DNA of 64,000 nucleotides, taken from Marinimicrobium hydrolyticum. GTDB lineage: Bacteria > Pseudomonadota > Gammaproteobacteria > Pseudomonadales > Cellvibrionaceae. How positions within the stretch are numbered: position 1 is the stretch's first letter; each line of letters opens with the position of its first letter. The position numbers and the translations under genes were made by a program. The notes under the pieces were generated by a model that saw only the letters and a program-made list of their open reading frames with translations, ran no database searches and was not told the DNA's origin. Of the stretch, positions 1 through 8,032 are shown piece after piece. The stretch lies in NCBI RefSeq assembly GCF_030848505.1, contig NZ_JAVDDU010000006.1, positions 62,001-126,000 on the forward strand, read 5' to 3'.

Positions 1-956
1 ACGGCAATGTTAAACAGCATTCGCCGGAACAGCTCTCTGGTTTCCTGTTCGGATGACTCTGATACCTGCCCGATTATTCGGCCAATGTTCGGGTAGCTCT
101 CAAGCTCAGCGCGGGCACCGGCATTCTCAGGCATTGGGCCAATCAACGACTTAGCAGAAACCACATGGTGCCGCTCGCCATCAGTCTCTACATCGAACCG
201 TTTAACCAGAAGCACTGGGCCCCGAGCGGTCTCCATGATCTTAGTATCTACCACGTCGCAGCCTGCCTCTTTCGCCATTTTCATGGTCGCATGCTCCAAC
301 AGGCAATGGTCAACCAGGTCCGTTTTTCGAGGAAACTTAACGATCCAGCGATCCACTCGCTTCTCACCCAGCTCCTTGTTGTACTGCACTTCATCGACGA
401 ACGTCTTGGGGCGAACGCCCCCAAGCCCCGAGCCGTATTCAAAAAACATGGCCTTTTCTTTCTCCACTGGCAGGCCTTCATCGAGACGAATCGCTGTCTC
501 CATGATGTCTTCGAGGCTTTGAAACTCCTTCGGTAGCATTTTCACCGGGACTTCTTGCATTGCGCAGCCGCCGCGCGACTCTGTAAAGAAGATCGTACCA
601 GTACCGTTTCCTGAACCAGAGAGCAAGAACTCCAAGTCATTTGATGGTGGCGGATCTAGCAGAGCCATTAGCACCCGGCGGCCCCAGTCATCTGGGCCAG
701 CATCGAGCAGGGCGCCAGCAACGCCTAGGTTGTCTCTCGTGATGGGGGTTTCGTAAATAGCTCCCTCCACCAGTGGGAGGTTAATCGGATCTAAAGGATA
801 AGCCCTCTCGTCCCGGCAATACCCGCGAGCATATTTAAACGCTCCGGTTCGCCGTACTCGATCGACAATGAGCTGGCCCGCGACCATCGTCTCACCACCG
901 CCAACATCGACGTGAATGTAGAGTTTACTCAGTAGTGGATTGTTATTAGAGGTCAT
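1..956 (-). CDS. hipA: HipA-like Ser/Thr kinase toxin, C-terminus outside the window
   Basis: The reverse strand reads open from an ATG at 954-956 to the window edge, giving about 318 residues that begin MTSNNNPLLSKLYIHVD. HipA-family marks are GGVRPKTFV (the Gly-rich loop with RPK), WIVKFPRKTDLVDH (nucleotide-binding lysine strand) and LLVKRFD. The same three blocks occur in the complete HipA at 30140-31477. HipA toxins are kinases that phosphorylate aminoacyl-tRNA synthetases and cause growth arrest. The catalytic NxDDH segment lies beyond the window, so intactness cannot be judged. The start overlaps the end of the upstream HTH gene by 11 bp, the usual hipBA arrangement. Confidence 0.85.
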   Translation of the reverse strand, partial: MTSNNNPLLSKLYIHVDVGGGETMVAGQLIVDRVRRTGAFKYARGYCRDERAYPLDPINLPLVEGAIYETPITRDNLGVAGALLDAGPDDWGRRVLMALLDPPPSNDLEFLLSGSGNGTGTIFFTESRGGCAMQEVPVKMLPKEFQSLEDIMETAIRLDEGLPVEKEKAMFFEYGSGLGGVRPKTFVDEVQYNKELGEKRVDRWIVKFPRKTDLVDHCLLEHATMKMAKEAGCDVVDTKIMETARGPVLLVKRFDVETDGERHHVVSAKSLIGPMPENAGARAELESYPNIGRIIGQVSESSEQETRELFRRMLFNIA

Positions 957-1299
957 CGTCAAAAGTCACCTTTTTTGTTATCCCTGATTCAGCCGCACCA
1001 GGCCCCAGAAAATGGTCCTTACAGATCAAACATAGTCCATCCAGCTCCGTGACCATGCCAAAGGCCTGCAGAACAGCGACATAAAAACCGAAGCCGATCG
1101 CAGGGTCTCCACGCTCTATCCCCTTGATCGTCGTCGTAGAGACCTTGGCAAATTCGGCACATCTCTCATACGACCAGCCCCGGCGCTGCCTCGCAGCCCG
1201 CAAGCGACCCCCTAAGTGGTTCATCTTAACGCGCGTAACGTCGGTCAGATTGTCAATGGCTAGAGTTCTTGATCTTTGCATAGTCGCTATAGTATCCAT
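946..1299 (-). CDS. hipB: HipB-like HTH antitoxin
   Basis: 117 residues with an XRE-type helix-turn-helix (GGRLRAARQRRGWSYERCAE, then VSTTTIKGIERGD, about residues 30-65). It would neutralise the adjacent HipA and autoregulate the pair. The first ATG (1299) lies inside an inverted repeat that looks like the operator. A second ATG at 1281 and a third at 1221 are possible starts. The acidic tail (KKVTFDDDL) overlaps the hipA start. Family assignment is firm from the HTH and its position; the exact start is uncertain. Confidence 0.8.
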   Translation of the reverse strand: MDTIATMQRSRTLAIDNLTDVTRVKMNHLGGRLRAARQRRGWSYERCAEFAKVSTTTIKGIERGDPAIGFGFYVAVLQAFGMVTELDGLCLICKDHFLGPGAAESGITKKVTFDDDL

Positions 1300-1327
1300 T
1301 TTTGCGCAAATTAGACACTATAGCGAC
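1283..1327. promoter_or_regulatory. Inverted-repeat operator of the hipBA locus
   Basis: GTCGCTATAGTATC (1283-1296) and GACACTATAGCGAC (1314-1327) are inverted copies matching at 13 of 14 positions. They straddle the hipB start, as expected for HipB autorepression. Confidence 0.6.
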
Positions 1328-1340
1328 CAATTTTGCCTGC

Positions 1341-1768
1341 AACCCGGTAGTGAGCACTTTCTTCCTTTTTGTCGTGATCTCTCCGGCCTCCTCGCCTCAA
1401 CCCGGTAGTGTCGACTTTGTTATCCACACATTTTGAGCGTTCGCGTAACTCCCCAGGTAGTCATCGGCCTAATTCCCTCAATCTCTACGAATGAAAACCC
1501 GGTAGTGTTGACTTTGAGGTTAATTTTTATTCAAATAAAAGTCTTCACTACCGGGTAAACACCACATCTGGTAGTAACCTGTTATTTATCTGTGGCTATC
1601 GTGTGTTTAACCGTGCCAACCCGGTAGTGATGACTTTCCTTACCCAGTAGTGAGCACTTTTAACCCGGTAGTGGAGACTTAGTTATCCTCGGTAGTGAGC
1701 ACTTAAATAGCCGTAGTGAGGACTTTCAACCCGGTAGCGAGCACTTATAACCCGGTAGTGAGCACTTT
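1341..1768. repeat. Iteron array of the replication origin (about 11 copies)
   Basis: Copies of AACCCGGTAGTGAGCACTTT start near 1341, 1399, 1496, 1618, 1641, 1662, 1685, 1709, 1728 and 1749. One inverted copy lies at 1537-1556. The core GGTAGTG is constant, the next bases vary (AGC, TCG, TTG, ATG, GAG), and the last copies are nearly head to tail at about 21-bp periods. This is the structure of an iteron-type plasmid origin to which a Rep protein binds. A second, inverted cluster is at 46939-47284. Confidence 0.88.
1420..1428 (+). promoter_or_regulatory. DnaA box in the origin
   Basis: TTATCCACA, an exact match to the strong DnaA box, immediately follows the second iteron. Host DnaA probably assists opening of this origin. 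Confidence 0.7.
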
Positions 1769-1782
1769 TAAAACGGCTGTAA

Positions 1783-1900
1783 GCCTCTGTTTTTGCGGGT
1801 TTTTTTTATTGGCGTATTTAAAACTTAATCTACTAATATCTATCTATACCCTCAATATATAAAAGAGAGCAGAAAATTCATTAAGAACAATAACAATGAA
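1783..1900. other. A+T-rich segment beside the iterons, candidate unwinding element
   Basis: A run of T followed by TATTTAAAACTTAATC and repeated TATCTA/ATATAT steps directly follows the iterons. Such segments are where iteron origins melt. A hairpin GGCTGTAAGCC with T-tracts at its left edge could also be a terminator. No gene is seen here. Confidence 0.5.
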
Positions 1901-1943
1901 CCTAGCCCTATTTATCATTAATACGCTCCCGCGAAGGTGTTAA

Positions 1944-2894
1944 GTGTCTTTTAGACAGTTAATCATCGGTAGCCTCGCCGCTGTACTGTTCTCCGCTGCC
2001 CAATCTGAACCTCCGGCTAATTTTGACCAGGCGAAAAGAACCGCTCGCGCCATCTATGCTGATCGACCCATCACATTCTACTGCGCTTGCCCAATAACAT
2101 GGTCAACAGGTGTTGGGGGTGCGGTTGATTTGGAAGCCTGTGGCTACCAAGTTAGGCACAGAACCGATACGGCCGCTCGGCGTGTCGAATGGGAGCATGT
2201 GGTACCCGCTTCCGTATTAGGTGCCGAGCTATCTTGTTGGTCTCAAGGGGGACGTTCTAATTGCAGGAGCACAGACCCAATCTACCGCGCCATGGCAGCC
2301 GACTTACACAATCTCACCCCCGCTATCGGTGAAATCAACCGGGATCGCTCCAATTACGCGTTTGGCCTTCTGCCTGACGATCCTTACCAGCACGGCGAAT
2401 GCGCCTTTCGCGTTAGCTTTTCATCCAGATTGGCACAACCTCGCGAGGAGATACGCGGCAAGATTGCTCGGATTTATTTCTATATGCACGATTACTACGG
2501 CCTGACGCTACCCCCGGAGCAGGAGGAGCTGTTTATTCAGTGGGACAGGGAGCACCCGGTCACGCCCTGGGAGCTGGAAAGGGACGCTCGGATCGCGGCC
2601 GTTATGGGGCGCCACAATCCTTACGTTATCGGACAGAGGAGATGGGTGGCCGGTTATACGCCGCGAGCAGAGGCATTAGCAGATTTGTCCCGTATAACCG
2701 CCTCAGTAGAGAACCAACCGCTTGAACTTGAAGAGCAGCAAACAGCGCCTATTATCGGAAACCGTCGCTCAAGAATCTTTCATCGTCCGAATTGTCCTAG
2801 CTATTCCCGTGTAGGAGAAGTTAACCGGGTCGTTTTTGCCAGTGAGGAGGAAGCTGTCTCAAAGGGCTACCGTGTAGCTGGAAACTGCCCGTAG
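1944..2894 (+). CDS. Secreted endonuclease I (EndA/Dns) with C-terminal Cys domain
   Basis: 316 residues with a GTG start after AAGG. A signal peptide (MSFRQLIIGSLAAVLFSAAQS) directs export to the periplasm or medium. The endonuclease I core includes WEHVVPAS (about residues 83-90) and the downstream DLHNLTPAIGEINRDRSN, the beta-beta-alpha metal nuclease signature with its catalytic His and Asn. These enzymes degrade extracellular or periplasmic double-stranded DNA. After residue 265 there is an extra domain, GNRRSRIFHRPNCPSY...GYRVAGNC, resembling the Ada-type metal-binding module often appended to secreted nucleases. It lies between the iterons and rep, an unusual place for a degradative nuclease. 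Confidence 0.9.
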   Translation: MSFRQLIIGSLAAVLFSAAQSEPPANFDQAKRTARAIYADRPITFYCACPITWSTGVGGAVDLEACGYQVRHRTDTAARRVEWEHVVPASVLGAELSCWSQGGRSNCRSTDPIYRAMAADLHNLTPAIGEINRDRSNYAFGLLPDDPYQHGECAFRVSFSSRLAQPREEIRGKIARIYFYMHDYYGLTLPPEQEELFIQWDREHPVTPWELERDARIAAVMGRHNPYVIGQRRWVAGYTPRAEALADLSRITASVENQPLELEEQQTAPIIGNRRSRIFHRPNCPSYSRVGEVNRVVFASEEEAVSKGYRVAGNCP

Positions 2895-2970
2895 CCTTCT
2901 ACGTTGCGCTTGAGGAAAGTAACCGCTATTCTTTCTCTCTGACAACGTCCGGACAATAATATATAGCGCT

Positions 2971-4509
2971 ATGGACATACCCGAGTTTACCTATACCAGT
3001 CCCATATTCTGTGTGCCAGAAAATGCTGACGACCAGTTGCGGACCTATATGAAGCTTTTGCAAAAGGCGAATGACCGGGAGTTTGTGCTCTCCGTGATAA
3101 CGGCCGCGCTTGAGTACGGTGTAGTGCTACCTCATTCTGACCCGATTGATCGCCACCTCTACCTGGATTATGACCAACTGAAGGTAGCGGTTGAGAAAAG
3201 CGGCACCAAATTGGCTCTTGGCTTGACCTCACTGCGGACTCGATTAGCTCGCCTGTGCGATATGGAACTGTTCTCTGCTGAACGGCTTAACACGCCACAA
3301 TTGCGAGGGTACCGTAACGCCTTTACTCTCCAATCTCCTACGGCATTGGTTCGCTCCGGTTTGATTCAGGTCGATTCGGATGAGCCACAATTTGAGCCGT
3401 CGAATAAGCGCGACAAGACCTATTACGCGGCAACGAGAAAAGCGCGCCAAAGTTTAACGAGTCAAGAGGTGCAAGTCCTCGAATCTCCCAAAGAGCTGAA
3501 ACGCGCCCACTCCGAACGCCTTCTGAATAACGTGTTTTTTGGTTGCGGGCGACTATCCTCTCGTGATCCTCGCCGAAGAAAGATCGTCACACTTTACCCC
3601 TTTAAAGGCGAGACGGTAGAAATAACCGCTACCGCTGGGGGTGAGTCTGATTTGTTTAGCCTGGAGGATCAAAATACCGTATTAGCCATCATTACTTTGG
3701 TGATTAACACGCACTACTCCAAAACAACCCACAACATACCGTTATCATCTATCCCGAATGAGTACTTCCTGGATATTTGTGCATTGGCGGAGGTCTGTGG
3801 GCTGGATCCCAACGGGGCCAATAGGAACACATTGCGTAAGTCGTTGGACCGGTTGTACCACTCTAACTTGCATGTTCAGTGCAGCAAGGATTCTGTGTTT
3901 GCTCAGCACTTCGGCTTGTACTCCAGCATGGGCGATGGTCGAGAGTTTCATCCCGATGATCTGAACTTCCGTTTTCTCAGCGCACTGGACGCTGTTAGCG
4001 AGTCAGATCCGGATATTGCGGGTTCCCGGCGACCTCGCTACTACCGTATCTCTTTGCACTCGATGATTCACAAACAGCTGCTGGATAAGGATGTGTGGAG
4101 CACGTTCGTCGTAGACCCAGAGCTGGTTCGTAACCGGCTGCGCTTGATAACGCACCTTTACTTTTTTGCCGCGAGGATGATTCATCGTGACCGAGAACTG
4201 GTGCGATCCTATCCGATAGAGACTGTACAGAGCTTAACAATGCCGGCCCACACTCGGTTCGATAACTGGCGACGCTCGCTGTTTAATGAGTTAAAGAAGT
4301 TTGCAATCGGGCAGGGAACAGTCTTCGATGAGAAGAAGATTAATGTGCTGGAGCTGTTTGGGTACTTTGTGAAAATTGCCCCCGATCATAAATTCGGCTT
4401 TACCTTCACCTTTTGGTTTAATCCCAACCACCCAGTGTTGGGGTGCTCAATCCTGGAGGAGAAGAGCCTTTCTCAGCGGACTCTGGACCTAAGACCGCCC
4501 AATAAATAA
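2971..4509 (+). CDS. Large replication initiator candidate (RctB-like?)
   Basis: 512 residues, no signal peptide or membrane segment, basic. It is the first non-secreted gene after the iteron array and the only one nearby of a size and charge suited to a Rep protein. Internal stretches such as SLEDQNTVLAIITLVINTH and NRNTLRKSLDRLYHSNLHV look like winged-helix DNA-binding modules of plasmid initiators. From recall it most resembles proteins annotated with the RctB replication initiator domain, but I cannot align it. It probably binds the iterons at 1341-1768 and perhaps the cluster at 46939-47284. The role is inferred mainly from position. Confidence 0.65.
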   Translation: MDIPEFTYTSPIFCVPENADDQLRTYMKLLQKANDREFVLSVITAALEYGVVLPHSDPIDRHLYLDYDQLKVAVEKSGTKLALGLTSLRTRLARLCDMELFSAERLNTPQLRGYRNAFTLQSPTALVRSGLIQVDSDEPQFEPSNKRDKTYYAATRKARQSLTSQEVQVLESPKELKRAHSERLLNNVFFGCGRLSSRDPRRRKIVTLYPFKGETVEITATAGGESDLFSLEDQNTVLAIITLVINTHYSKTTHNIPLSSIPNEYFLDICALAEVCGLDPNGANRNTLRKSLDRLYHSNLHVQCSKDSVFAQHFGLYSSMGDGREFHPDDLNFRFLSALDAVSESDPDIAGSRRPRYYRISLHSMIHKQLLDKDVWSTFVVDPELVRNRLRLITHLYFFAARMIHRDRELVRSYPIETVQSLTMPAHTRFDNWRRSLFNELKKFAIGQGTVFDEKKINVLELFGYFVKIAPDHKFGFTFTFWFNPNHPVLGCSILEEKSLSQRTLDLRPPNK

Positions 4510-4595
4510 AGTATCATATTAGATACTTTTTAATAGCTTGTGCGCTTTGTATGGTGTATGATAAGACTATAATCTCAACATACCGAGCGAGAGCA

Positions 4596-4763
4596 ATGGA
4601 CTTACATGATCTAGTAGAGCGGGCCGAGAAGGTGTATGTCGGCCAGGGCAGTGAAGCCGGGCTAGAGGCTATTGAGGCGTTCGCAAAGGGCGAGATCCCA
4701 GGATTGCCCGAACTAGCTCAGGCTATAGAGGCTATAGAGACGAAGGAGCGGGGAGCGGCATAA
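4596..4763 (+). CDS. Small acidic protein of unknown function
   Basis: 55 residues from an ATG after GAGAGCA. A start at 4551 is possible but lacks a ribosome site. Mostly helical and acidic (MDLHDLVERAEKVYVGQG, then repeated EAIEA/ETKER). Its stop overlaps the next start (TAATG), so the two genes are translationally coupled. Position after rep suggests a plasmid maintenance or copy-control role (inference only). Confidence 0.6.
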   Translation: MDLHDLVERAEKVYVGQGSEAGLEAIEAFAKGEIPGLPELAQAIEAIETKERGAA

Positions 4764-5455
4764 TGGATTATCCGACAGCACTACCTTTAATGTTACGGTT
4801 TGTGGACGATGTGAATAACCGTATGGCTGGCCCGATGTGGCGGTTTAGCTACCCCGTGAGACAGGAAGAGTTCGTTATTCATTGTGGGCGCATACTTGAG
4901 CGTACCCGTCCTTGTTGGGCGCCCGATATGTCAGTGTCAGGTGATGCTGTTCCCAGGAATAAAGGTGCCGCTTTGTATTGGCTGTGGAGGGAGACGCTTT
5001 CCGTATACCTGCGCCGTAGTGATGAGTCGCTAGATCGCCTAGTAAGCGCTATCGATCCCGAGCTTCGACCGCAGAAGCATCCTGTTCGTGATCTTGGGGA
5101 CATGGTAACGGCAATCCTAGATGCTGCTTTTAGCAAGGACCCGATTTTACCCCCCTTAATCTCATTGAGTCGTGCTTTAGGGGAAACCCCTGAGTCAATT
5201 ACCTATGGGCTTTTCGTGAGAACGACTCTTACCGCTTTTCGCCAAACAATGGTAAATCGCCCACTTTCGCCTACCTTTACTTATCGAACGTCGGATGAAC
5301 GTCTCGGGTGGGATGATGTGCACGTAGCCTGGTCGGCGGCTCAGAGGCTCAATATCACTAACGACGATTTCTTTCAGGTGTTGTACAACTCGTTGGAGCG
5401 CGCTTGGGTGACCTTATCTACCCAATCCGTTGCCTCACCGGGTCGGTGTCATTAG
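4763..5455 (+). CDS. Unknown 230-residue protein coupled to the preceding small gene
   Basis: Starts on the ATG that overlaps the previous stop. Soluble, aromatic-rich, no export signal. Visible features are GAALYWLWRETLSVYLRR and a C-terminal part RTSDERLGWDDVHVAWSAAQ. I recognise no family. The operon with a short acidic protein downstream of rep points to plasmid maintenance, but nothing in the sequence proves it. Confidence 0.6.
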   Translation: MDYPTALPLMLRFVDDVNNRMAGPMWRFSYPVRQEEFVIHCGRILERTRPCWAPDMSVSGDAVPRNKGAALYWLWRETLSVYLRRSDESLDRLVSAIDPELRPQKHPVRDLGDMVTAILDAAFSKDPILPPLISLSRALGETPESITYGLFVRTTLTAFRQTMVNRPLSPTFTYRTSDERLGWDDVHVAWSAAQRLNITNDDFFQVLYNSLERAWVTLSTQSVASPGRCH

Positions 5456-5501
5456 TTTTTTAGCTGGTCAATGGACCATTTTTATAAAGAGGGAAGTAAC
5501 G

Positions 5502-6713
5502 ATGAAGATAATTAAAGTAGTCGGATTGTGTTTGGCAACTGTACTGCTCACTGCTTGCGGCAGTTCAAGCTCTAAGGAAGACCCGGCAGTAAATAATCCG
5601 GGTGTTGATCCTACGGATCCCACGAATATTGGTACAAGTGAACCGGGAGAGGATTCGTTAAGTGAGGAAGTGACATTGCCAGATGGCACTGTTATCGAGC
5701 GTCCTCGCTTAGAGGATATTGACCCAGATAACGTCCCGGTAGAGATGGAGGAAGAGTATGATAATTGGGTGTTCGACACTTACAATCTTCGCGATCCACG
5801 AGGTAATGTCTACGAGTTTGTATTGATCGACGAGGATGGGGTAGAGTCTCGTCAGTACTTGGTATTTAACTTCGCAAACGATTCGTACGACAGCGAAGTT
5901 ACAGGTTTCGCTTTGACAGATTCTGGAGAGTGCTACTCTCGGCCTACCGCAGACAGTCTAAATGGTCCTCTTCATGGCGCGGTACTGTCACCGCAGGAGG
6001 ATAATCCTGACGCGTTTGAGATGCGACTAAATTTGCTAGACACATATCTAGCTGATGAGGATGGAGACAAAAACTGGCAGTTGCAGTGGATTCCAGGGAA
6101 CAACGGCCTCATACATGAAATAAAGCTGATCGACAATGATGGAAATGTAGTTGCTGAAGTTACGAATGAAGAGCCAGCCTTGGTGCATTCTCTGGAAGAT
6201 GCCGGTGTAGAGAGCACCATTCGGGTACCGTTTGAGCCGGCAGAGGATATTTACGCAGAGGATGTGGTTAACAACCTCTGCCCATCGGAGGTTGTTTCAC
6301 CGGTGGTCTTCGGCGGTTTTGATGTTGAGTATGAAGGTCATGAAGAAGGTGAGGTTGAAAGCCTTTCATTCGATTATGCTGCGTTTATGGATTTGTCGAT
6401 AATGGCGAATGTTTTCTTCCATTCCCCTATTGATGCTGAAGTTGATGATTCTTACGCTTTTGTAGGTTTCGTAGAGTATGAGGACGAGGATGGAGTGTGC
6501 GTTTCTCCTGAGTTTGTCATTGAATTGACTCACGACTACCGTTCGGGTGGGGTTTTCGGAGAAAATAGCTGGAGCGGATCTCTCAATACTAGAGCGCCTA
6601 TTGTCTTTACTCTTGATGATGATGGTGCGATATCCGAGTCTTCGGACCCGCAGGTAGTTCTTTCGTCCACCGATGTGACATTCGATGAGTTGACCGAGCT
6701 TTTGTGCGACTAA
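5502..6713 (+). CDS. Acidic lipoprotein of unknown function
   Basis: 403 residues from an ATG after AGGGAAG. The signal peptide ends in a lipobox (VLLTAC, Cys about residue 18) followed by a GSSSSK linker, so the mature protein should be lipid-anchored and probably reach the outer membrane. The mature part is very acidic, with an Asp/Glu/Pro/Thr spacer at residues 25-75 and then beta-rich sequence. It is the last gene before the leader array, is not preceded by the leader, and ends at a strong terminator. Confidence 0.75.
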   Translation: MKIIKVVGLCLATVLLTACGSSSSKEDPAVNNPGVDPTDPTNIGTSEPGEDSLSEEVTLPDGTVIERPRLEDIDPDNVPVEMEEEYDNWVFDTYNLRDPRGNVYEFVLIDEDGVESRQYLVFNFANDSYDSEVTGFALTDSGECYSRPTADSLNGPLHGAVLSPQEDNPDAFEMRLNLLDTYLADEDGDKNWQLQWIPGNNGLIHEIKLIDNDGNVVAEVTNEEPALVHSLEDAGVESTIRVPFEPAEDIYAEDVVNNLCPSEVVSPVVFGGFDVEYEGHEEGEVESLSFDYAAFMDLSIMANVFFHSPIDAEVDDSYAFVGFVEYEDEDGVCVSPEFVIELTHDYRSGGVFGENSWSGSLNTRAPIVFTLDDDGAISESSDPQVVLSSTDVTFDELTELLCD

Positions 6714-6740
6714 AGTCTGATAACACAGAACCATGTAGAT

Positions 6741-6765
6741 AGGGCGCTACGGCGCCCTAATCTTT
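6741..6765 (+). terminator. Rho-independent terminator after the lipoprotein gene
   Basis: AGGGCGC-TACG-GCGCCCT hairpin followed by AATCTTT. It separates the lipoprotein gene from the first leader unit. Confidence 0.7.
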
Positions 6766-6797
6766 AACTAAGCGACCGACAGACTTACCATTAAATC

Positions 6798-6834
6798 GCC
6801 CCCGAATTTAGGGGCACCGCAGCGGCGGAACCGC
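6798..6834 (+). promoter_or_regulatory. Two-hairpin leader L1 (variant)
   Basis: First hairpin GCCCC/GGGGC (6798-6815). Second hairpin GCGG-CGGAA-CCGC (6822-6834). The stem sequence differs from other copies but remains paired, and the CGGAA loop is kept. It ends 20 nt before the nuclease start. No clear -10 box. Confidence 0.7.
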
Positions 6835-6854
6835 GATTATTAGGATACATAGCT

Positions 6855-7403
6855 ATGTTTAATGTCTTTTTTCGTCTCAGCACACTTGTCTTTGCACTCT
6901 TCGCTTCCACCATTGCTGGAGCAGCGGATCAGCCGCTACCGGTTCGATCAACCGGTGTTGTGACATGGGTTGCCGATGGGGACACCTTTCGTTTTAAAGC
7001 TGATGACCCTGCCGCTTTTGAGGCTTTACGCGTTGTGGCCAGGCAGAAAGACCGGCAGACAGCACGAGATTTAAGGGTTAACGATCGTTTTTGGAGTGAC
7101 AACAGCTTTCTTGTCCGAGTGGCCAATATTGACACTGAAGAGAGCCAGCACCCGGATTCCTCGCGCAACACCCAGGCTGGCCGGGAGGCCGGGGAGTACG
7201 TTAAGGGGCTTTTGCAAGGCGTAGCCGCCACCGTAGAGTGCTACGATATCGGTTACTGGGGACGCCCGATATGCTCCCTATGGACAGAATCGTTCGAGCT
7301 GGGTACCCATTTGATAGAACAAGGCTACGCGGATTACGAGACCGGCTTCGGCCGGCACCCCACGATGGACACTCACTACCGCCGGGCAATGCAGTCACGC
7401 TAA
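6855..7403 (+). CDS. Secreted thermonuclease-like (SNc) nuclease
   Basis: 182 residues with a signal peptide (LVFALFASTIAGA). The staphylococcal nuclease fold is recognisable from VVTWVADGDTFRF (first strand and Asp), VRVANIDTEES (catalytic Arg/Asp strand) and the later GRPICSL and GTHLIEQGYADY. The family cleaves DNA and RNA with Ca2+. It is the first gene of the leader array (L1). Together with the EndA homologue at 1944-2894 it gives the replicon two exported nucleases. Confidence 0.85.
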   Translation: MFNVFFRLSTLVFALFASTIAGAADQPLPVRSTGVVTWVADGDTFRFKADDPAAFEALRVVARQKDRQTARDLRVNDRFWSDNSFLVRVANIDTEESQHPDSSRNTQAGREAGEYVKGLLQGVAATVECYDIGYWGRPICSLWTESFELGTHLIEQGYADYETGFGRHPTMDTHYRRAMQSR

Positions 7404-7415
7404 AGAACAACTATC

Positions 7416-7448
7416 GGTCAGATTGGCCACCGACCCGGCGGAACCGGG
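7416..7448 (+). promoter_or_regulatory. Two-hairpin leader L2 (no promoter)
   Basis: Weak first hairpin GGTC/GGCC, linker ACCGA, then CCCGG-CGGAA-CCGGG at 7434-7448. It ends 21 nt before the start at 7470. No -10 box, so it is probably read from the upstream gene. Confidence 0.75.
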
Positions 7449-7469
7449 AATATCTTAGGAACTCGACCT

Positions 7470-7898
7470 ATGCAACTTTTTAACGCTTCCGCTAAAATCA
7501 CTTCATTTTTCTCAAACTGTGCCCGCAACAGGGGCAGATCATTGGAGACAGTTATGTCAGATCAACACATCGAAGAGGAACTTAACGAGCCCATGTCCAA
7601 GATTCGGCTGGACTTGGATGTACGCCGGTCGGTGAAGGGGCGGATCCTGGAGGCCTCAAAGCGTACCCCAAATGTGAAATTCAACTCCTGGGCCTTAAAT
7701 ACCCTTATCTCAGCGTCTCAAACGGCTCTGGACGGAGAGGGTTTCTATCTATCGACAAAAGGCGGCCAGCTGGTTGTAAAAGGTAACGAGTTTTCCATCC
7801 CGCTGCAGACTGACGAGGCCACGGCGAGGGAATTTGTGGATTTCTTGAACGTCGCTATTGGCCAGGCCAACAGCGCCAGGGTAGCGGGTAATACCTAG
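7470..7898 (+). CDS. Ribbon-helix-helix-like small protein
   Basis: 142 residues from an ATG preceded by AGGA at the array's standard distance from the leader hairpin. A second start at 7554 has a better Shine-Dalgarno (GGAG) and would remove a non-conserved 28-residue extension. The part KIRLDLDVRRSVKGRILEAS followed by FNSWALNTLISAS resembles a MetJ/Arc-type DNA-binding fold as found in plasmid regulators. It could help regulate the array (inference). Family assignment tentative. Confidence 0.65.
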   Translation: MQLFNASAKITSFFSNCARNRGRSLETVMSDQHIEEELNEPMSKIRLDLDVRRSVKGRILEASKRTPNVKFNSWALNTLISASQTALDGEGFYLSTKGGQLVVKGNEFSIPLQTDEATAREFVDFLNVAIGQANSARVAGNT

Positions 7899-7958
7899 TT
7901 TGGGCTCAGTTTTGTGGATAGTCTCGGGTTATTCGTGCTTTACTCGCTTTCAGTGTGT

Positions 7959-8007
7959 TACTATAGGTATAGTTCGGCCATAGAGCCACCGATCCGGCGG
8001 AACCGGA
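7959..8007 (+). promoter_or_regulatory. Promoter plus two-hairpin leader L3
   Basis: Extended -10 TACTAT (7959-7964) in GTGTGTTACTATAGG. First hairpin GGC/GCC, then TCCGG-CGGAA-CCGGA (7993-8007). It ends 25 nt before the start at 8033. Confidence 0.8.
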
Positions 8008-8032
8008 ATGTAGGAATAGGAGGATGCATGCC

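Noticed and set aside
165-536. Forward-strand gene in the first 540 bases
   Set aside because: It is the opposite strand of a clear HipA coding sequence.
2971-4509. Assignment of the initiator to the Rep_3 (RepE/Pi) family
   Set aside because: It is about twice the usual Rep_3 length and I could not find the typical paired winged-helix motifs; left as an RctB-like candidate.
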